DNA from: Codonopsis lanceolata
Lineage: Eukaryota; Streptophyta; Magnoliopsida; Asterales; Campanulaceae
Length of the DNA: 64,000 bases
Assembly (NCBI GenBank): GCA_013146195.2
Contig: CM028379.1
Coordinates: 112,710,168-112,774,167, forward strand
Direction of reading: 5' to 3'
The notes under the pieces are model-generated. The model was not told the DNA's origin and did not search any database. It saw only the letters and a list, made by a program, of their open reading frames with translations. This document shows, one piece after another, positions 33,578 through 44,012 of this stretch (the first letter of the stretch is position 1; each line of letters begins with the position of its first letter). A program made the position numbers and the translations under genes.

Positions 33578-34814
33578 TAATTCAATCATAAGCTCATCAA
33601 AACCCATGCTCGTGTAATGCACGCCAAAGCCCATGAAAACCCATCAATTTGAGGAAAAATTACGGGTCATTCCACTTTCCAAAGTTTTAATTCACTCTAG
33701 TATCATGTTTTTTTTTTCAACCGAAAAAGGACACTTTTGGATGCGAAAAGACAACGATACCCTTAATGAGCATGAAACGCGCTACAGAAAAGAATCACGG
33801 TGCATTGACTATTGAACCGTGATTCATCAATTTTATTGCATTAATTTTTACACTACGGTTCAATAGTTTAATTGTCTAGTCTAATTGCACCACGATTCAT
33901 CAATTTCATTGCATTAATTTTTGCACCGCGATTCAATAGCTTAATTTACCTAGTCTAATTGCACTACGATTCATCAATTTTATTGCATTAATTTTTACAC
34001 CGCGGTTCAATAGTTTAATTGTCTAGTCTAATTGCACAGTGATACCAACTTAATGTACCGCGATGAATTAATTTTTGAATCGCGATACATATACATAATC
34101 AAGTTGCACCGCGGTATCAACTTTTATGTACCGCGATAAATCAATTTTTGAACAGCGATACATAAACGCGATACATAAAATATTATCTAATCTATTTTTG
34201 TACCGCGATATAAAAACGTAATGAACCAGACCATGTCATGCACCTTCTTCTTCCATCTCCTCCGTCGTAAGCCGTCTTCTTCCTCTTCCTTCGCCTTCGT
34301 TCCTACTGAAAAATACATCAACCCAACACATATCCATTTTTGTACCGCGATACATCATTTAAATCCCTCATTCCAATTTCGCATCACGATGCATCACATT
34401 TTTGCAATACGATGCAACATCATAATAAACCAGACCATGTCCTTTGCCTTTTTCTTTCATCTCCTCCGTCATTAGCCTGTTTCTTCATCCTTACTAAAAA
34501 ATGAAAAAAAAATTCAACCCAACACATGTCGATCCATGTTTCGTTGCGCACAATCGTGATTTTAAAATTCAAAGTGTTGACCGGAGCTATGGAAGAAGAC
34601 AATTTGGACATTTTAGGAACAATATTTCGAAAATTGACTTTAGTGGTTGAAAAAAACATTGGAGCGAAGAGAAAAAAATGTTTGAAAACGTGTACGGGCC
34701 CACAATTTTCTCTTATTATTATTATCATTATAAATTAAGAACTCACGTCTCTTATTAGGCCCAATAGTTCAATTAATTAGTGTATCAAGCCCAATTCAAA
34801 AATAGACAAAATAA

Positions 34815-35690
34815 TTACTAGAAAAAATTACTGGCCAATCCACTTTTTAAAATTTTCAACCATCTTTATACCTCTGTATTTTTTAGTAACTATAAAAAAC
34901 AATTTATGCATCACGATACACATAATCATTCATTGTGATATATCATTTGTATATCCTGATACATGGAAGCGCCTTAATTTGTGCATCGCGTTGCATGACA
35001 TGTGTATTTCTAGTCATAGAAATCGTTCTAGTGTCGCGTTTTTTTTTTCAATCGAAAAAAGTTACTTTTTGAGAAAAAAAAAAGCTATGATACCATTAAT
35101 GAGTCTGAGGGACGCTACGGATCACTCACACAAGAGTATCACGCTACATCAAATTTACACAGCGATACCTCAATTCAACCGCATCAATTTTTGCATCACG
35201 ATGCATCAGTTTAATTACAAAATCCAATTTTGCATCGTGATGAATCAATTTTTGTACTGCGATACATAAAATATTATATAATCCAATGTTGTACCGCGAT
35301 ACAAAATCATAATGAATCAGACCATGTCCTCCGCCTTCTTTGATCCCCGTTTCATTTCGCACAATTGTGATTTTCCAACTCATGTGGAAGAAAATGATCT
35401 GTGCATTTTTGGAACATTTTTTTTTAAATAGACTTTAGCGGAATAACGATTGATGAAAAAGAACTTTGAACTGGAGGGGTTATAAACTTGGAAAAAGGGA
35501 CTGATCTACAAATTTTTAAAGTTTGTAACCGCAAAAGGTCACAGTTCTTTTTTTTCAACTTCAAAAGTCTATTTTTCGAAATATTGTTCCAAAAATATTA
35601 TTGTCTTCTTCAATAGCTCCGGTAAGCACATTGGATTCAAAAATCACCATTGTTGCGTAATGAAACGGGAATCGACCTGCCCAATCAGAT
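34815..35690. mobile_element. Degenerate foldback-family fragments
   Basis: 34815-35460 resembles a right arm with diverged subrepeats (CACGATGCATCA, ACCGCGATACAA). 35535-35690 matches the outer end of a left arm, including ATATTGTTCCAAAAATATTA and CTTCTTCAATAGCTCCGGTA. Confidence 0.55.
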
Positions 35691-36210
35691 CGTGGGGGTC
35701 GAGGGGGGGGGGCGATGCTTGGTGCGGTGGGCATAATTGGAAATAATTAATGAGAATGGACCTTTGTGGTTTAAGACAAAAACAAGATACTTGAACAATT
35801 ACAAATCTAAGAAATGGTACCGATCCATAATTATTCTTTCAAATTTTGATCTAATTTAAAACTTGCCTAGTGTTTTTTTTTAAAAGTTATAACTTTTAAA
35901 CGGAGATTTTTTACATGAAACGAAAGAAATATAAATATACTGGATACATAATATTTGTGAGTACATGTAACTAGCCTGTGATCACGCCTAATGCTGAATT
36001 ATAAATTTTCCACACTTACAAGATTCATCAAATACTACTAAATTATGATTATATTATTATTATTAGGGGTAAAATCGGGTTGGGTCATTTCAGAATAAAT
36101 AATAAATAGGAGGCTTCAGACGGGGTGTTTTCAGTTTTCAATTTTTTCAAAAGGGAGGGTTTTTAGAAAGGGGTTTAATCAGAAGAGGTGGGCGAGGGTT
36201 TATTCAGAAA
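35691..36210. other. Intergenic
   Basis: A poly-G run occurs near 35701. A short ATT repeat precedes 36065. No element ends are recognised. Confidence 0.3.
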
Positions 36211-36215
36211 AAGCC

Positions 36216-36452
36216 ATGAATTTCTTCTTCGGGCGATCCTCTCGTCTGTGAGTATTATTCTTCCTTCAAACAAAATTGACATGCTTGCTGGATTTGCTTA
36301 GATCTGAGTTTTATGGCGCCTGAGTTTTGGAATGGAGCGGTTTATGACCCTATTGATGTTTATGAATTTCGATAAATCCCCATTTTGTGTTGTTTGAAGG
36401 CAGTCAGCTCCGGAAGTGGGAGCGAAGCCTTCTTCAACCACAAAGAGAAAAG
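36216..36452 (+). other. Possible first exons of an unrecognised plus-strand gene
   Basis: An ATG at 36216 opens MNFFFGRSSR and reaches a strong donor CT/GTGAGT at 36247. A candidate second exon (about 36400-36452) lies after an AG and before GTAAAG. The surroundings are less repetitive than the flanks. No continuation was found, and the product is not recognised. It may be a gene fragment. Confidence 0.2.
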
Positions 36453-37577
36453 GTAAAGTATGAATCAAAGCGGGCAGTTCTGGATGTCGTCTCCGATCGT
36501 GGTTTCTCTGTTTAAAGGTTTGTTAACCTTTTAGTTTAAATCTCTTGTTTATTACTTAAATCTCTTGTTTATTACACTTTCATTTTCATTTTTCGTAAGG
36601 GTTTGGCTACACCAATTCCATTTCATGGAATTGTAATTGGAGCATAGAATTCCAATTCTATTGTTTGGATAAAATTTGAATTGTCCCAATTCCATAATAT
36701 CAATTACATAATAAAATTTAAAAAATTAAAAATTAAAAAACCAATTCTAAACTATCCCGAAAAAAACACGCTCGCTTCTATCTATCTTCCGCAATGCTTC
36801 TCTCTATCTTCCGCAACGCTCCATATCCGGATCTCTTATTTTCCGAAGATTCCCTACCTCTCAAACAACAATCTCATTGATCTCATCTCTTTATTTCTCT
36901 CTCCCTCTCTCTATCGTTACCTCGTTTTGTATTTTTCAATTTCGTTTGAATCTATGTTGGATCTGTTTTCGATTTCGTTTTGAATTTGATGATTAATCTT
37001 ACCCATCTTGAATTAAATGTTTAATACACTGATTAGGTGTTTGATTGAGGGTTTGTACTGGCTTACATTAGAAGAATAGGATCGAGTGTTCGATTCTCGA
37101 AATGCTATTGTTTGGATTTAGGTTTAGGCTAGTCCTTGGTTAAGAATAAAATATAATTTGTGGGTCGTGGCCAGCTGTAATGATTCTTCAGAAGTAGGTA
37201 GGTTTGTTTCTTACTGGTATGTTTGTGCATTAGGGTTTCTAGTGCCAATGGCTGCTCTGCTTTTATAATGTGACCACGTAACTATACCTGTTTTAAATGA
37301 ACTTATGCTAGTGAGTACCACATTTGAATTGATAAAGTAATTGCGTTGTAATTAAATCTTGAACTGATATTTTTAGTCTAAAACATCTATCTCTTTGGTT
37401 TGTTTCGTTTGTTTTAGTTTTTGAGGTTGCATGCTGCTTTGAAGTTCATTATGTTACTGCTTCTCTATATAAAGGCAGTGCCTGTATTGAGTTTTTGAAC
37501 ATTAGTTCTGTATTCTGAGGTCATTATGTCAAAGGATAAGATTGATATCAGTCTGTCAAGGTAAATAATGAGTTCAC
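36453..37577. other. Intergenic or intronic
   Basis: No conserved coding block was found. The cupin exons that would be expected downstream of the pseudogene at 37578 were looked for on the minus strand and not seen. Confidence 0.3.
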
Positions 37578-37847
37578 CTTCCTCAACGTAAACCAACTGA
37601 TCTACCTGCCAATCCCAGGGATACTGGCACTTGCCAGTTCTCCATACGGACCATTTTGAAACCCCAAGCTCTATCAATCGCTTTTATGATACTTTCCTTT
37701 CCACTCTCACATTGTAAAGTTCTTCCAAAGGTTTCTCTATCCTCATTGCTCTGATACCCTGACCATAGGTAGAACATGAAGTTTATACTCTCTTCTGCTT
37801 CCTTTGAAGAATGAAGCAAATGGGGGAGCCATCATCATACTTGCCAT
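37578..37847 (-). pseudogene. PTAC18-like cupin, first exon only, disabled
   Basis: The minus strand starts MASMMMAPPFASFFKGSRRE, a plastid-transit-like N-terminus. After a one-base loss at the SEQ/MRIEKP join it continues MRIEKPLEELYNVRVERKVS, hits an in-frame TAA, and goes on LGVSKWSVWRTGKCQYPWDW then QVDQLVYVEEG before a GT donor at 37577. This matches the N-terminal half of the plant Cupin_3 (RmlC-like) protein known as PTAC18. The second half, with the rest of the cupin barrel, is absent. One frameshift and one stop in a single exon show that it is dead. It could come from partial gene duplication or capture by a transposon; it is not a full processed copy because the exon ends at a splice site. 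Confidence 0.75.
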
Positions 37848-38937
37848 AGCTAGGGACAATTACCTTCAATTTATATCACCAACACAAACACAAGGTCTAC
37901 AATTTCATAGCAGTTCAAAACAGATTATTAGAAACCTGCATGAAATAGTTCCAGACATAAATGGATAATGTTGAATCCCATAATAGTGCTTTAAATGATA
38001 ATACAAGTGGGTTGGGCTAAGATGCTTGACTATGAATAGGAAGCCCGACCTGCAACATGTGTACTATTCTTTTTCAAAGTTACATAAAACTATTACAAAA
38101 ATCTAGCAATAAGCAAAGGCTTGGTTAAACCAATTGGCTTGGGTCCTTGGTGTCCAGCCGTATTCTGGGTTGAAACTTATTTGAGTAAATCTTTTGACGG
38201 ACCACCAAAATTGTACATTTCCTATCTTGGTTTCTTACAGAAAAGGGAGTTCCATTTCTAAAGCAAGCATGAAACCATATACTCCCTCCCTCCCTTCCAA
38301 GTAAGGGGTGCACTATTTTAAATAAAATAGTGAGAACGACATCTGGAGAGATTTTGGCATCCTTGCCTTGGGGCTTCATTGTTGTGTGTGTGTGAGAGAG
38401 AGACAACGAGGGGGGGGGGATGGATAACGTGTAAACCTTGATTGCAGACAGTAAAAAACTTTAGGAGCATACTTGCAGGGAAGCTTCAATGGAAACAATG
38501 AAAATTAAAATAAAAACAGTTTAAATTGCTTAACTCTCTAATTAGGACTCTTTTGCTTGACACACATAATATAAGGAAAAACTTTAGAATCAAATATATA
38601 AACGCTGAGAAGTTAAGTTGCATCGAAACCACTATTATATTGTCTTTTCTTTCACGAAATTCCTGATAATAAGCTTTATAGCCTGTCTGTAGAGAAAATC
38701 AATTGCTTGATTTAGGGGTTGAGAAGTTAGGACTTAGGAGTATTTGAAAAAGACTATGTTATATGGCCTTAACTAGGTCCTTAGGGTTTCTAACAAATTG
38801 GATACTTTATGTGAATTGGTAATACTATAATTTCTGATGTGATTGGTTCTCCATATAATCTCATCTTGTGCAGCAGCTACTCTGCACACAAAATTTTCAC
38901 CAATCAATCTTCAGGTACTCGCAATTACAATATTTAA
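37848..38937. other. Intergenic with a Stowaway remnant
   Basis: A single Stowaway-like end (ACTCCCTCCCTCCCTTCC) lies at 38280-38297 without a partner. A short GT/GA microsatellite occurs near 38382-38405, followed by a G run. Confidence 0.4.
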
Positions 38938-39051
38938 AGAGGTGGTCTCCTGTAAGACGGTCTTGCAGATCCTTATCCGTAAGACGGAGCCCCATTTAGA
39001 AATTCGCGGGTTAATAATTAAACATGTCAATAAAATTCATAAAAATAAGTT

Positions 39052-39113
39052 TGGCTCAATGGACGAAACTAGCGTTTCAAGTCTTGGTCGGCCGAAGGTC
39101 GCCTGTTCGAAAC
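39052..39113 (+). other. tRNA-like module, left end
   Basis: A box A-like TGGCTCAATGG (39052-39062) and a box B-like GTTCGAAAC (39105-39113) lie about 42 bp apart, facing into the element. It is not a functional tRNA: no acceptor stem was found. Confidence 0.45.
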
Positions 39114-39237
39114 TCATTAGTTGCACAATTTAGTTTTAATTCTCATTAATGAGAAGTTCCTCTATTTGCTCCGGTGCCCCTGCACTTTCATTGTTTGCCA
39201 CTGAAATTCTTATATTTCTCACGTCTTGCAGTTTAAT

Positions 39238-39670
39238 CATTTGTCACTTTTTATTATTAAGAGTGTCACTTTTTAGTATTAAATGTGTAACTTTTTAGTA
39301 TTAAGAGTGACACTTTTTAATATTAAGAGTGTCACTTTTTAGTATTAAATGTTTCACTTTTTAGTATTAAGAGTGTAACTTTTTAGTATTAAATGTGTCA
39401 CTTTTTAGTATTAAGAGTGTCACTTTTTAGTATTAAATGTGTAACTTTTTAGTATTAAATGTGTCACTTTTTAGTATTAAGAGTGTCCCTTTTTAGTATT
39501 AAATGTGTCACTTTTTAGTATTAAGAGTGTCACTTTTTAGTATTAAGAGTGTCACTTTTTAGTATTAAGAGTGTCACTTTTTAGTATTAAATGTGTAACT
39601 TTTTAGTATTAAGAGTATCACTTTTTAGTATTAAATGTGTAACTTTTTAGTATTAAGAGTATCACTTTTG
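39238..39670. repeat. 22-bp minisatellite
   Basis: About 19 copies of GTGTCACTTTTTAGTATTAA plus GA or AT. Variants swap GTGTCAC for GTGTAAC, and AAGA for AAAT. Shorter blocks recur at 39949-40025 and 40525-40605. The units are adjacent with no spacers, so this is not a CRISPR array. Confidence 0.95.
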
Positions 39671-40338
39671 TGTTTTCAATGTGTCATGTTTGGCTTTAAA
39701 TGTGTCATTTAATATTTCGTCAAAGTTCGTTAGGATCCGTCAAGTATGTCAAGGCACTTGATACTAACGGATGGTTAACGGAGCTGTCAAAGGATTAAAT
39801 TGCAAGGCGTAATGTAAGAACATAAGAATTTCGGCGGCAAACATTGAAAGTACATGGGCACCAGAGCAAATATACGAATTTCTCATTAAAGAGCATTAAA
39901 ACAAAATATTGCAAGCTATAGAGTTTCGAACCGTAGACCTCCGCGTCACTTTTTAGTATTAAGTGTGTCACTTTTTAGTATTAAGGGTGTCACTTTTTAT
40001 TATTAAGGGTGTCACTTTTTATTTTAATAAAAATTATAATAAATTTTCTTTTATAGTGTCACTTTTAACATTAAAATGTGTCACTTTTGTGTTTTCAATG
40101 TGTCATGTTTGACTTTAAATGTGTCATTTAATATTTCGTCAAAGTTCGTTAGGATCTGTCAAGTATGCCAAGGCACTTGATACTAACGGATGGTTAACGG
40201 AGCTGTCAAATGATTAAATTGCAAGGCTTAATGTAAGAACATAAGAATTTCGGCAAACATTGAAAGTATAGGGGCACCGGAGCAAATATACGAATTTCTC
40301 ATTAAAGAGCATTAAAACAAAATATTGTAACCTATAAA

Positions 40339-40403
40339 GTTTCGAACCGTAGGCCCCTGCCTCACGCTGAACCCTTAGGTGATGTAACCGACCAACTCGG
40401 CCA
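40339..40403 (-). other. tRNA-like module, right end 1
   Basis: On the minus strand there is a box A-like TGGCCGAGTTGG (40392-40403) and a box B-like GGTTCGAAAC (40339-40348). The orientation is inward, mirroring the left module, with a different interior. Confidence 0.5.
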
Positions 40404-40861
40404 ATATACAATTATGATACCTATTAACATGTTTATTTATTAAACCTCGAATTTCCAAATGGGGCTTCGTCTTACGGATTTAGGATTCGTAAGATCGTCC
40501 TACACAAGTTTTTCTTTAAGGAAGAGTGCCACTTTTTAGTATTAAGAGTGTCACTTTTTAGTATTAAATGTGTCACTTTTTAGTATTAAGAGTGTTACTT
40601 TGTATTTTAATAAAAATTATAATAAATTTTCATTTATAGTGTCACTTTTAACATTAAAATGTGTCACTTTTTGTGTTTTTAATGTGTCACGTTTGGTTTT
40701 AAATGTGTCATTTAGCATTTCGTCAAAATCCGTTAGGATCTGTCAAGTATCCCAAGGCAATTGATGCTAACGGATGGCTAACGGAGCTAACAAACATTGA
40801 AAGGGGGGGCACCAGAGCAAATAGAGGGAACGAGTATTAAAAATAAAATTTTATTGCTAGA

Positions 40862-40928
40862 GGGAATCGAACCTTGGACCATCAAGCAAGTTAAACCTTT
40901 AAGGCTCTTCATCCAACCAACTCATCCA
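40862..40928 (-). other. tRNA-like module, right end 2
   Basis: On the minus strand there is a box A-like TGGATGAGTTGG (40917-40928) and a box B-like AGGTTCGATTCCC (40862-40874). It occupies the same place relative to the end as the module at 40339 but differs clearly between the boxes. Confidence 0.5.
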
Positions 40929-41139
40929 ACCAACGTATTCGTGATTTATATTAACATGTTTAGTTATTAACCCGCGAATTTCTAAATGGTGCTCCGTCTT
41001 ACGGATTTAGGATTCGTAAGACCGTCCTATACAAGTCTTTGCCTTTCTCCTATCCCATATTTTATTTCCCATTTTCACATGTGAACTGCCAATCCCAAAT
41101 CCTACGTCACGTGTTGAGCACATGATCGAACCACATGCG

Positions 41140-41640
41140 TAACACTATTGAACCGCGGTGCAAAAATTAATCCACTAAAATTGATGAATCGCTGTTTAAA
41201 AATAGATTAGTAATTACACTATTGAATCACAGTGCAAAATTAATGCACTAAAATTGATGAATCGCGCCACAAAAATAGACTAGCAGTTACATTATTAAAC
41301 CGCGATGCCAAATTAATTCAATAAAAATTGATGAATCGCGGTTCAAAAATAGACTAGCAGTTACACTATTAAATCGCGATGCCAAATTAATTCAATAAAA
41401 ATTGATGAATCGCAGTTCAAAAATAGACTAGCAGTTACACTATCGAAACGCAGTGCAAAAAATAATGTAATAAATTGATGAATCGCGGTGCAAAAATAAT
41501 GACCTCCGTAGCACGCCTACGGTTCATTAAGAGTGTTGTAGTCATTTTTCCATCAAAAGTGATTATTTTTCGGTTGAAAATAAAAAGAGTGTACTTTAAC
41601 GATTAAAAGTTTCAAAAAATAGATCGATCCGCAATTTTTA
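41140..41640. mobile_element. Left-arm fragment of the foldback family
   Basis: Four or five diverged subrepeats (GATGAATCGCGGTTCAAAAA, ACTAGCAGTTACACTAT) are followed by the arm's inner sequence (CTACGGTTCATTAAGAGTGT and onward). This matches 32720-33245 in order and orientation. No inverted partner follows. Confidence 0.75.
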
Positions 41641-41951
41641 AAAATATTAAATTAATGAAGATAAAGATGACGGGGTAATAAAGTCTACGGTGACTTGCAA
41701 AACTATTGTACATACTATTATTTGCTTGAAAATAGATTAAGTTCAATTATGTCCAAGTCGAGTAGCGTTAATGATCGGTTGGGGTTTATTAAAGTTATGG
41801 TTTAAAGTACAGGGACCAATGTGCATTTAGCCCTTGTTTTAATATAGAAGTTGTTTGAACTTTGAAATATCAGGTGATCGAAGGAAGCTATTAGAAAGCC
41901 CTCATCTCCTCATTCTTTCATCTCCAGTCTTGTCTCTGTAATCCAGCCTGA

Positions 41952-42833
41952 ATGTCTTGCAGCAACGCAATCTTGCGTCTGGCCGGTGCCGGCCAATGGA
42001 GTAAACTACTAGGTGTGGTCAAACGCATGCCCTCCATCAATTCGTCTAGAGAATGTGACTGCTCGAGTCAGAAATTAGCTATATTGCGAAAGTGGTTTTC
42101 TGGAATGGGGCCGGAATCTCAAGAACCACTTTTGGGAATGGGGCTGAAATTTCAAGAATATAAATTTAGGGCTGTTAATAAAAGGGAGTCAGAATCCGGC
42201 AATAGCGGTAAGCACCCATCTGAAGATTCCGGCGATGCCGGTAAGTCAACTGAAGATTTCGGCGATGCAGGTGAGTCAAACAACTCTGAAGATTCCGGCA
42301 ATGGCGGTGAGTCAAAGAACTCTGAAGATTCCGGCGAGTCAAACAACTCTGAAGATTCTTCCGGCGATGCCGGTAAGTCAAAGCATTCGACTGAAGATTC
42401 TGATAAGTTTCTTAAAAGATTGTACTACTCCTCTGGAACTCTTTTTTTCTTAAAAAAGATTGTTGATGAATCAAGAACCGGGGATAAAAAAAGAATTTCT
42501 AAACTAGAGTTCGTAATTTCTTTTTGGTCCAAAGTTGAAACAATGAAGAGCTTGTTTAGAAATTTATTTGGGTTCTGGGGATTCATGGAGAGGGCAAAGC
42601 AAAAAAGTTTTAAAGAAGCTTGCAAGGAGTGGATGGAGGATTGTAAGAATCATCCGGTTCCTAGTAAGTTTGACCCAGAATCTGCTTACAAAGACATCAT
42701 GGCTAGATTCTTTGAAATTGAGCAACTGATTAAGAAGGGTTACATTGATCCCCTGTCAAAGAGGGGCCTAAATCCATATTTTCTCTTGCTAGGTGGTGGG
42801 GAAAAAACTAATTTGGTTGTATGCAAATGTTGA
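41952..42833 (+). CDS. Unrecognised 293-residue protein with Ser/Asp/Gly repeats
   Basis: This is an uninterrupted single-exon frame starting at 41952, after a pyrimidine-rich stretch of CATCTCC/CTTTCATCTCC type that resembles a plant 5' leader. The first 30 residues (MSCSNAILRLAGAGQWSKLL then GVVKRMPSIN) have Arg/Lys and no acidic residues, consistent with a mitochondrial or plastid presequence. Residues 80-150 are imperfect repeats such as SEDSGDAGKS and NNSEDSGNGGES. Residues 151-293 are Lys/Phe-rich and probably helical (SFKEACKEWMEDCKNHPVPS). No known domain is recognised. The frame is kept across the repeats because their lengths are multiples of three. It may be a lineage-specific gene or a non-coding open frame; expression is unknown. 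Confidence 0.45.
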   Translation: MSCSNAILRLAGAGQWSKLLGVVKRMPSINSSRECDCSSQKLAILRKWFSGMGPESQEPLLGMGLKFQEYKFRAVNKRESESGNSGKHPSEDSGDAGKSTEDFGDAGESNNSEDSGNGGESKNSEDSGESNNSEDSSGDAGKSKHSTEDSDKFLKRLYYSSGTLFFLKKIVDESRTGDKKRISKLEFVISFWSKVETMKSLFRNLFGFWGFMERAKQKSFKEACKEWMEDCKNHPVPSKFDPESAYKDIMARFFEIEQLIKKGYIDPLSKRGLNPYFLLLGGGEKTNLVVCKC

Positions 42834-42987
42834 GATTTCCACTATTGAACTGAAGTTGTAAAAAAAAAATTGATTGTATAATCTGAACATATCAGAAATT
42901 TTGTTATACAATAGTTTGTTAATTCAATATCAGTAAATACAATTTGGGTTTTTTTGCATAAGATTTATATTTTTGTTTAATGAATTG

Positions 42988-43509
42988 AATGTTACCATTT
43001 AAGTGGTATGAGCTCATGTTGAGGATTTCAATAGACGAGAGGCTAGTGGCGAGAATATGACCAGGCAAAGGTCCCCGTAATCCTAAAGAAACCAATGAGA
43101 GGACTTTTAAGGCCGGGAGAGCGGAAGCGAGAGCGGAAAAGAAGGAAGTAGTAGAGAAGTTGGTAGGGAAAGAATGTTGTCCGGTGACATGAAGCTGAGT
43201 TATGGTGTCGTCGTAACAGACTAGAGTTAGAGAGGGGTTTGGATCTGAATTAGGTAGGCTAATGCTAGTACTAGTACTAGTAATATTATCGCCGGTGCCG
43301 CAAAATTCATCATCGTCGTCATCGTTGGTTGTGGCTGTGGGAGTTGCATTTAGATGAAGATTCAGGTTTATCATGAGAAGAATTAGCTGCTGAATTTGGA
43401 CAAGAGATGGTTGAGTATGAGATTCAGAAGATTGAGGGTAGTGATGAGTGAGGGAGAATAAGAGGAAAAGCATGAAGAAGATCGATTTTGCCATTTTAGT
43501 GCTGTTCAT
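42988..43509 (-). pseudogene. N-terminal exon of an inactive-type LRR receptor kinase
   Basis: The minus-strand start at 43509 gives a signal peptide (MAKSIFFMLFLLFSLTHHYP), a spacer with Asp and Ser/Thr runs, then LTLVCYDDTITQLHVTGQ and the LRR stretch LKVLSLVSLGLRGPLPGHIL. This is the N-terminal plan of the At3g03770/At5g14210 group. The LRR frame ends at LNMSSYHLNGNI with a GT-like site; beyond 42988 the sequence is unrelated. The remaining LRRs and the kinase are not downstream, so it is a truncated copy. Confidence 0.7.
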
Positions 43510-43940
43510 ACTACCTAGTAGCTAGTCATTTCTATGAACTAGGGATAGTGAAGTAAGAGCAACCTTATCTTAAACTCTTACTATCCACCAGAAAGAAACA
43601 AAACATGGCCCATCGATCAGTTGATGCTATGAAGTAAGATAATTAAACTGCATTCACCTTCCGTAACGTATAGAGTTATGGGTACAACAATGGTTTCTCT
43701 TATGTAGGTTTCGCTCCGAGAAGACAGTCGGTCGAAAAGTTGACTGTCTAGCATGACACAGTAAGATAAATTGTTTTCACTCTTTCTAGCTAGCATCTGT
43801 GTTTGTAAACTTGGTTTGCTACTGAACATATGAACAAGATGAGAGAACTGATCCATTGATGGTATTTTTAACTGAATGTGTTTCCTTTACCTTGGCCTAC
43901 TTTCCTTCGATCCCATCGAAGAAACTCCTCCAGTACATGA
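43510..43940. other. Between receptor-kinase fragments
   Basis: Short frames are present but none matches the kinase C-lobe that should follow the fragment on its right. Confidence 0.35.
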
Positions 43941-44012
43941 CATGTCTTCAACTCGAAGTTATATTGGAAAAGCAAAGTTTAAACAAACAACGATGTTCTC
44001 GACATACCTGAC

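Larger units (their letters stand above)
32565..34690. mobile_element. Foldback-type element with arms made of subrepeats
   Basis: The left arm (about 32565-33245) and the right arm (about 33640-34690) are inverted copies of each other. Outer ends pair (TTTCGAAATATTGTTCC at left, GGAACAATATTTCGAAAA at right), and each arm has a block of tandem subrepeats with GAACCGCGGTGC and GATGAATCGCGGTTC motifs. The inner ends also pair (TCAAAAGTGACCTTTTTCGG against CCGAAAAAGGACACTTTTGG). The spacer holds a Stowaway MITE. No transposase frame is visible. The superfamily is uncertain; Mutator-like foldback is one possibility. Confidence 0.65.
38938..41030. mobile_element. Composite inverted-repeat element with tRNA-like modules and minisatellite
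   Basis: The left end (about 38955-39030) carries GTAAGACGGTCTTGC and CCGTAAGACGGAGCCCCATT. Inverted counterparts (AATGGGGCTTCGTCTTACGG and similar) lie at about 40450-40500 and 40985-41030. Next to each end lies a tRNA-like module pointing inward. The right half is present three times, at about 39.69-39.94 (truncated), 40.06-40.50 and 40.63-41.03 kb; 22-bp minisatellite units lie to the left of every copy. No transposase is seen. Confidence 0.6.

Noticed and set aside
38869..38924. Exon-like stretch between CAG and GTACTC
   Set aside because: Splice-like dinucleotides only; the 40-odd bases have no recognised protein and no neighbouring exons.
39238..39670. Regular 22-bp repeats resembling a CRISPR array
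   Set aside because: Units are directly adjacent with no unique spacers, in a plant genome; it is a minisatellite.
39052..40928. Genuine tRNA genes
   Set aside because: Box A and B-like sequences are present, but no acceptor stem or anticodon arm folds were found; they are tRNA-like parts of a mobile element.
42152..42381. Antisense frames across the Ser/Asp/Gly repeats
   Set aside because: Repetitive codons keep several frames open at once; only the plus frame extends beyond the repeats with a leader and an N-terminus.
43617..43856. 79-codon minus-strand frame as the missing kinase C-lobe
   Set aside because: None of the expected motifs after the activation segment is present.
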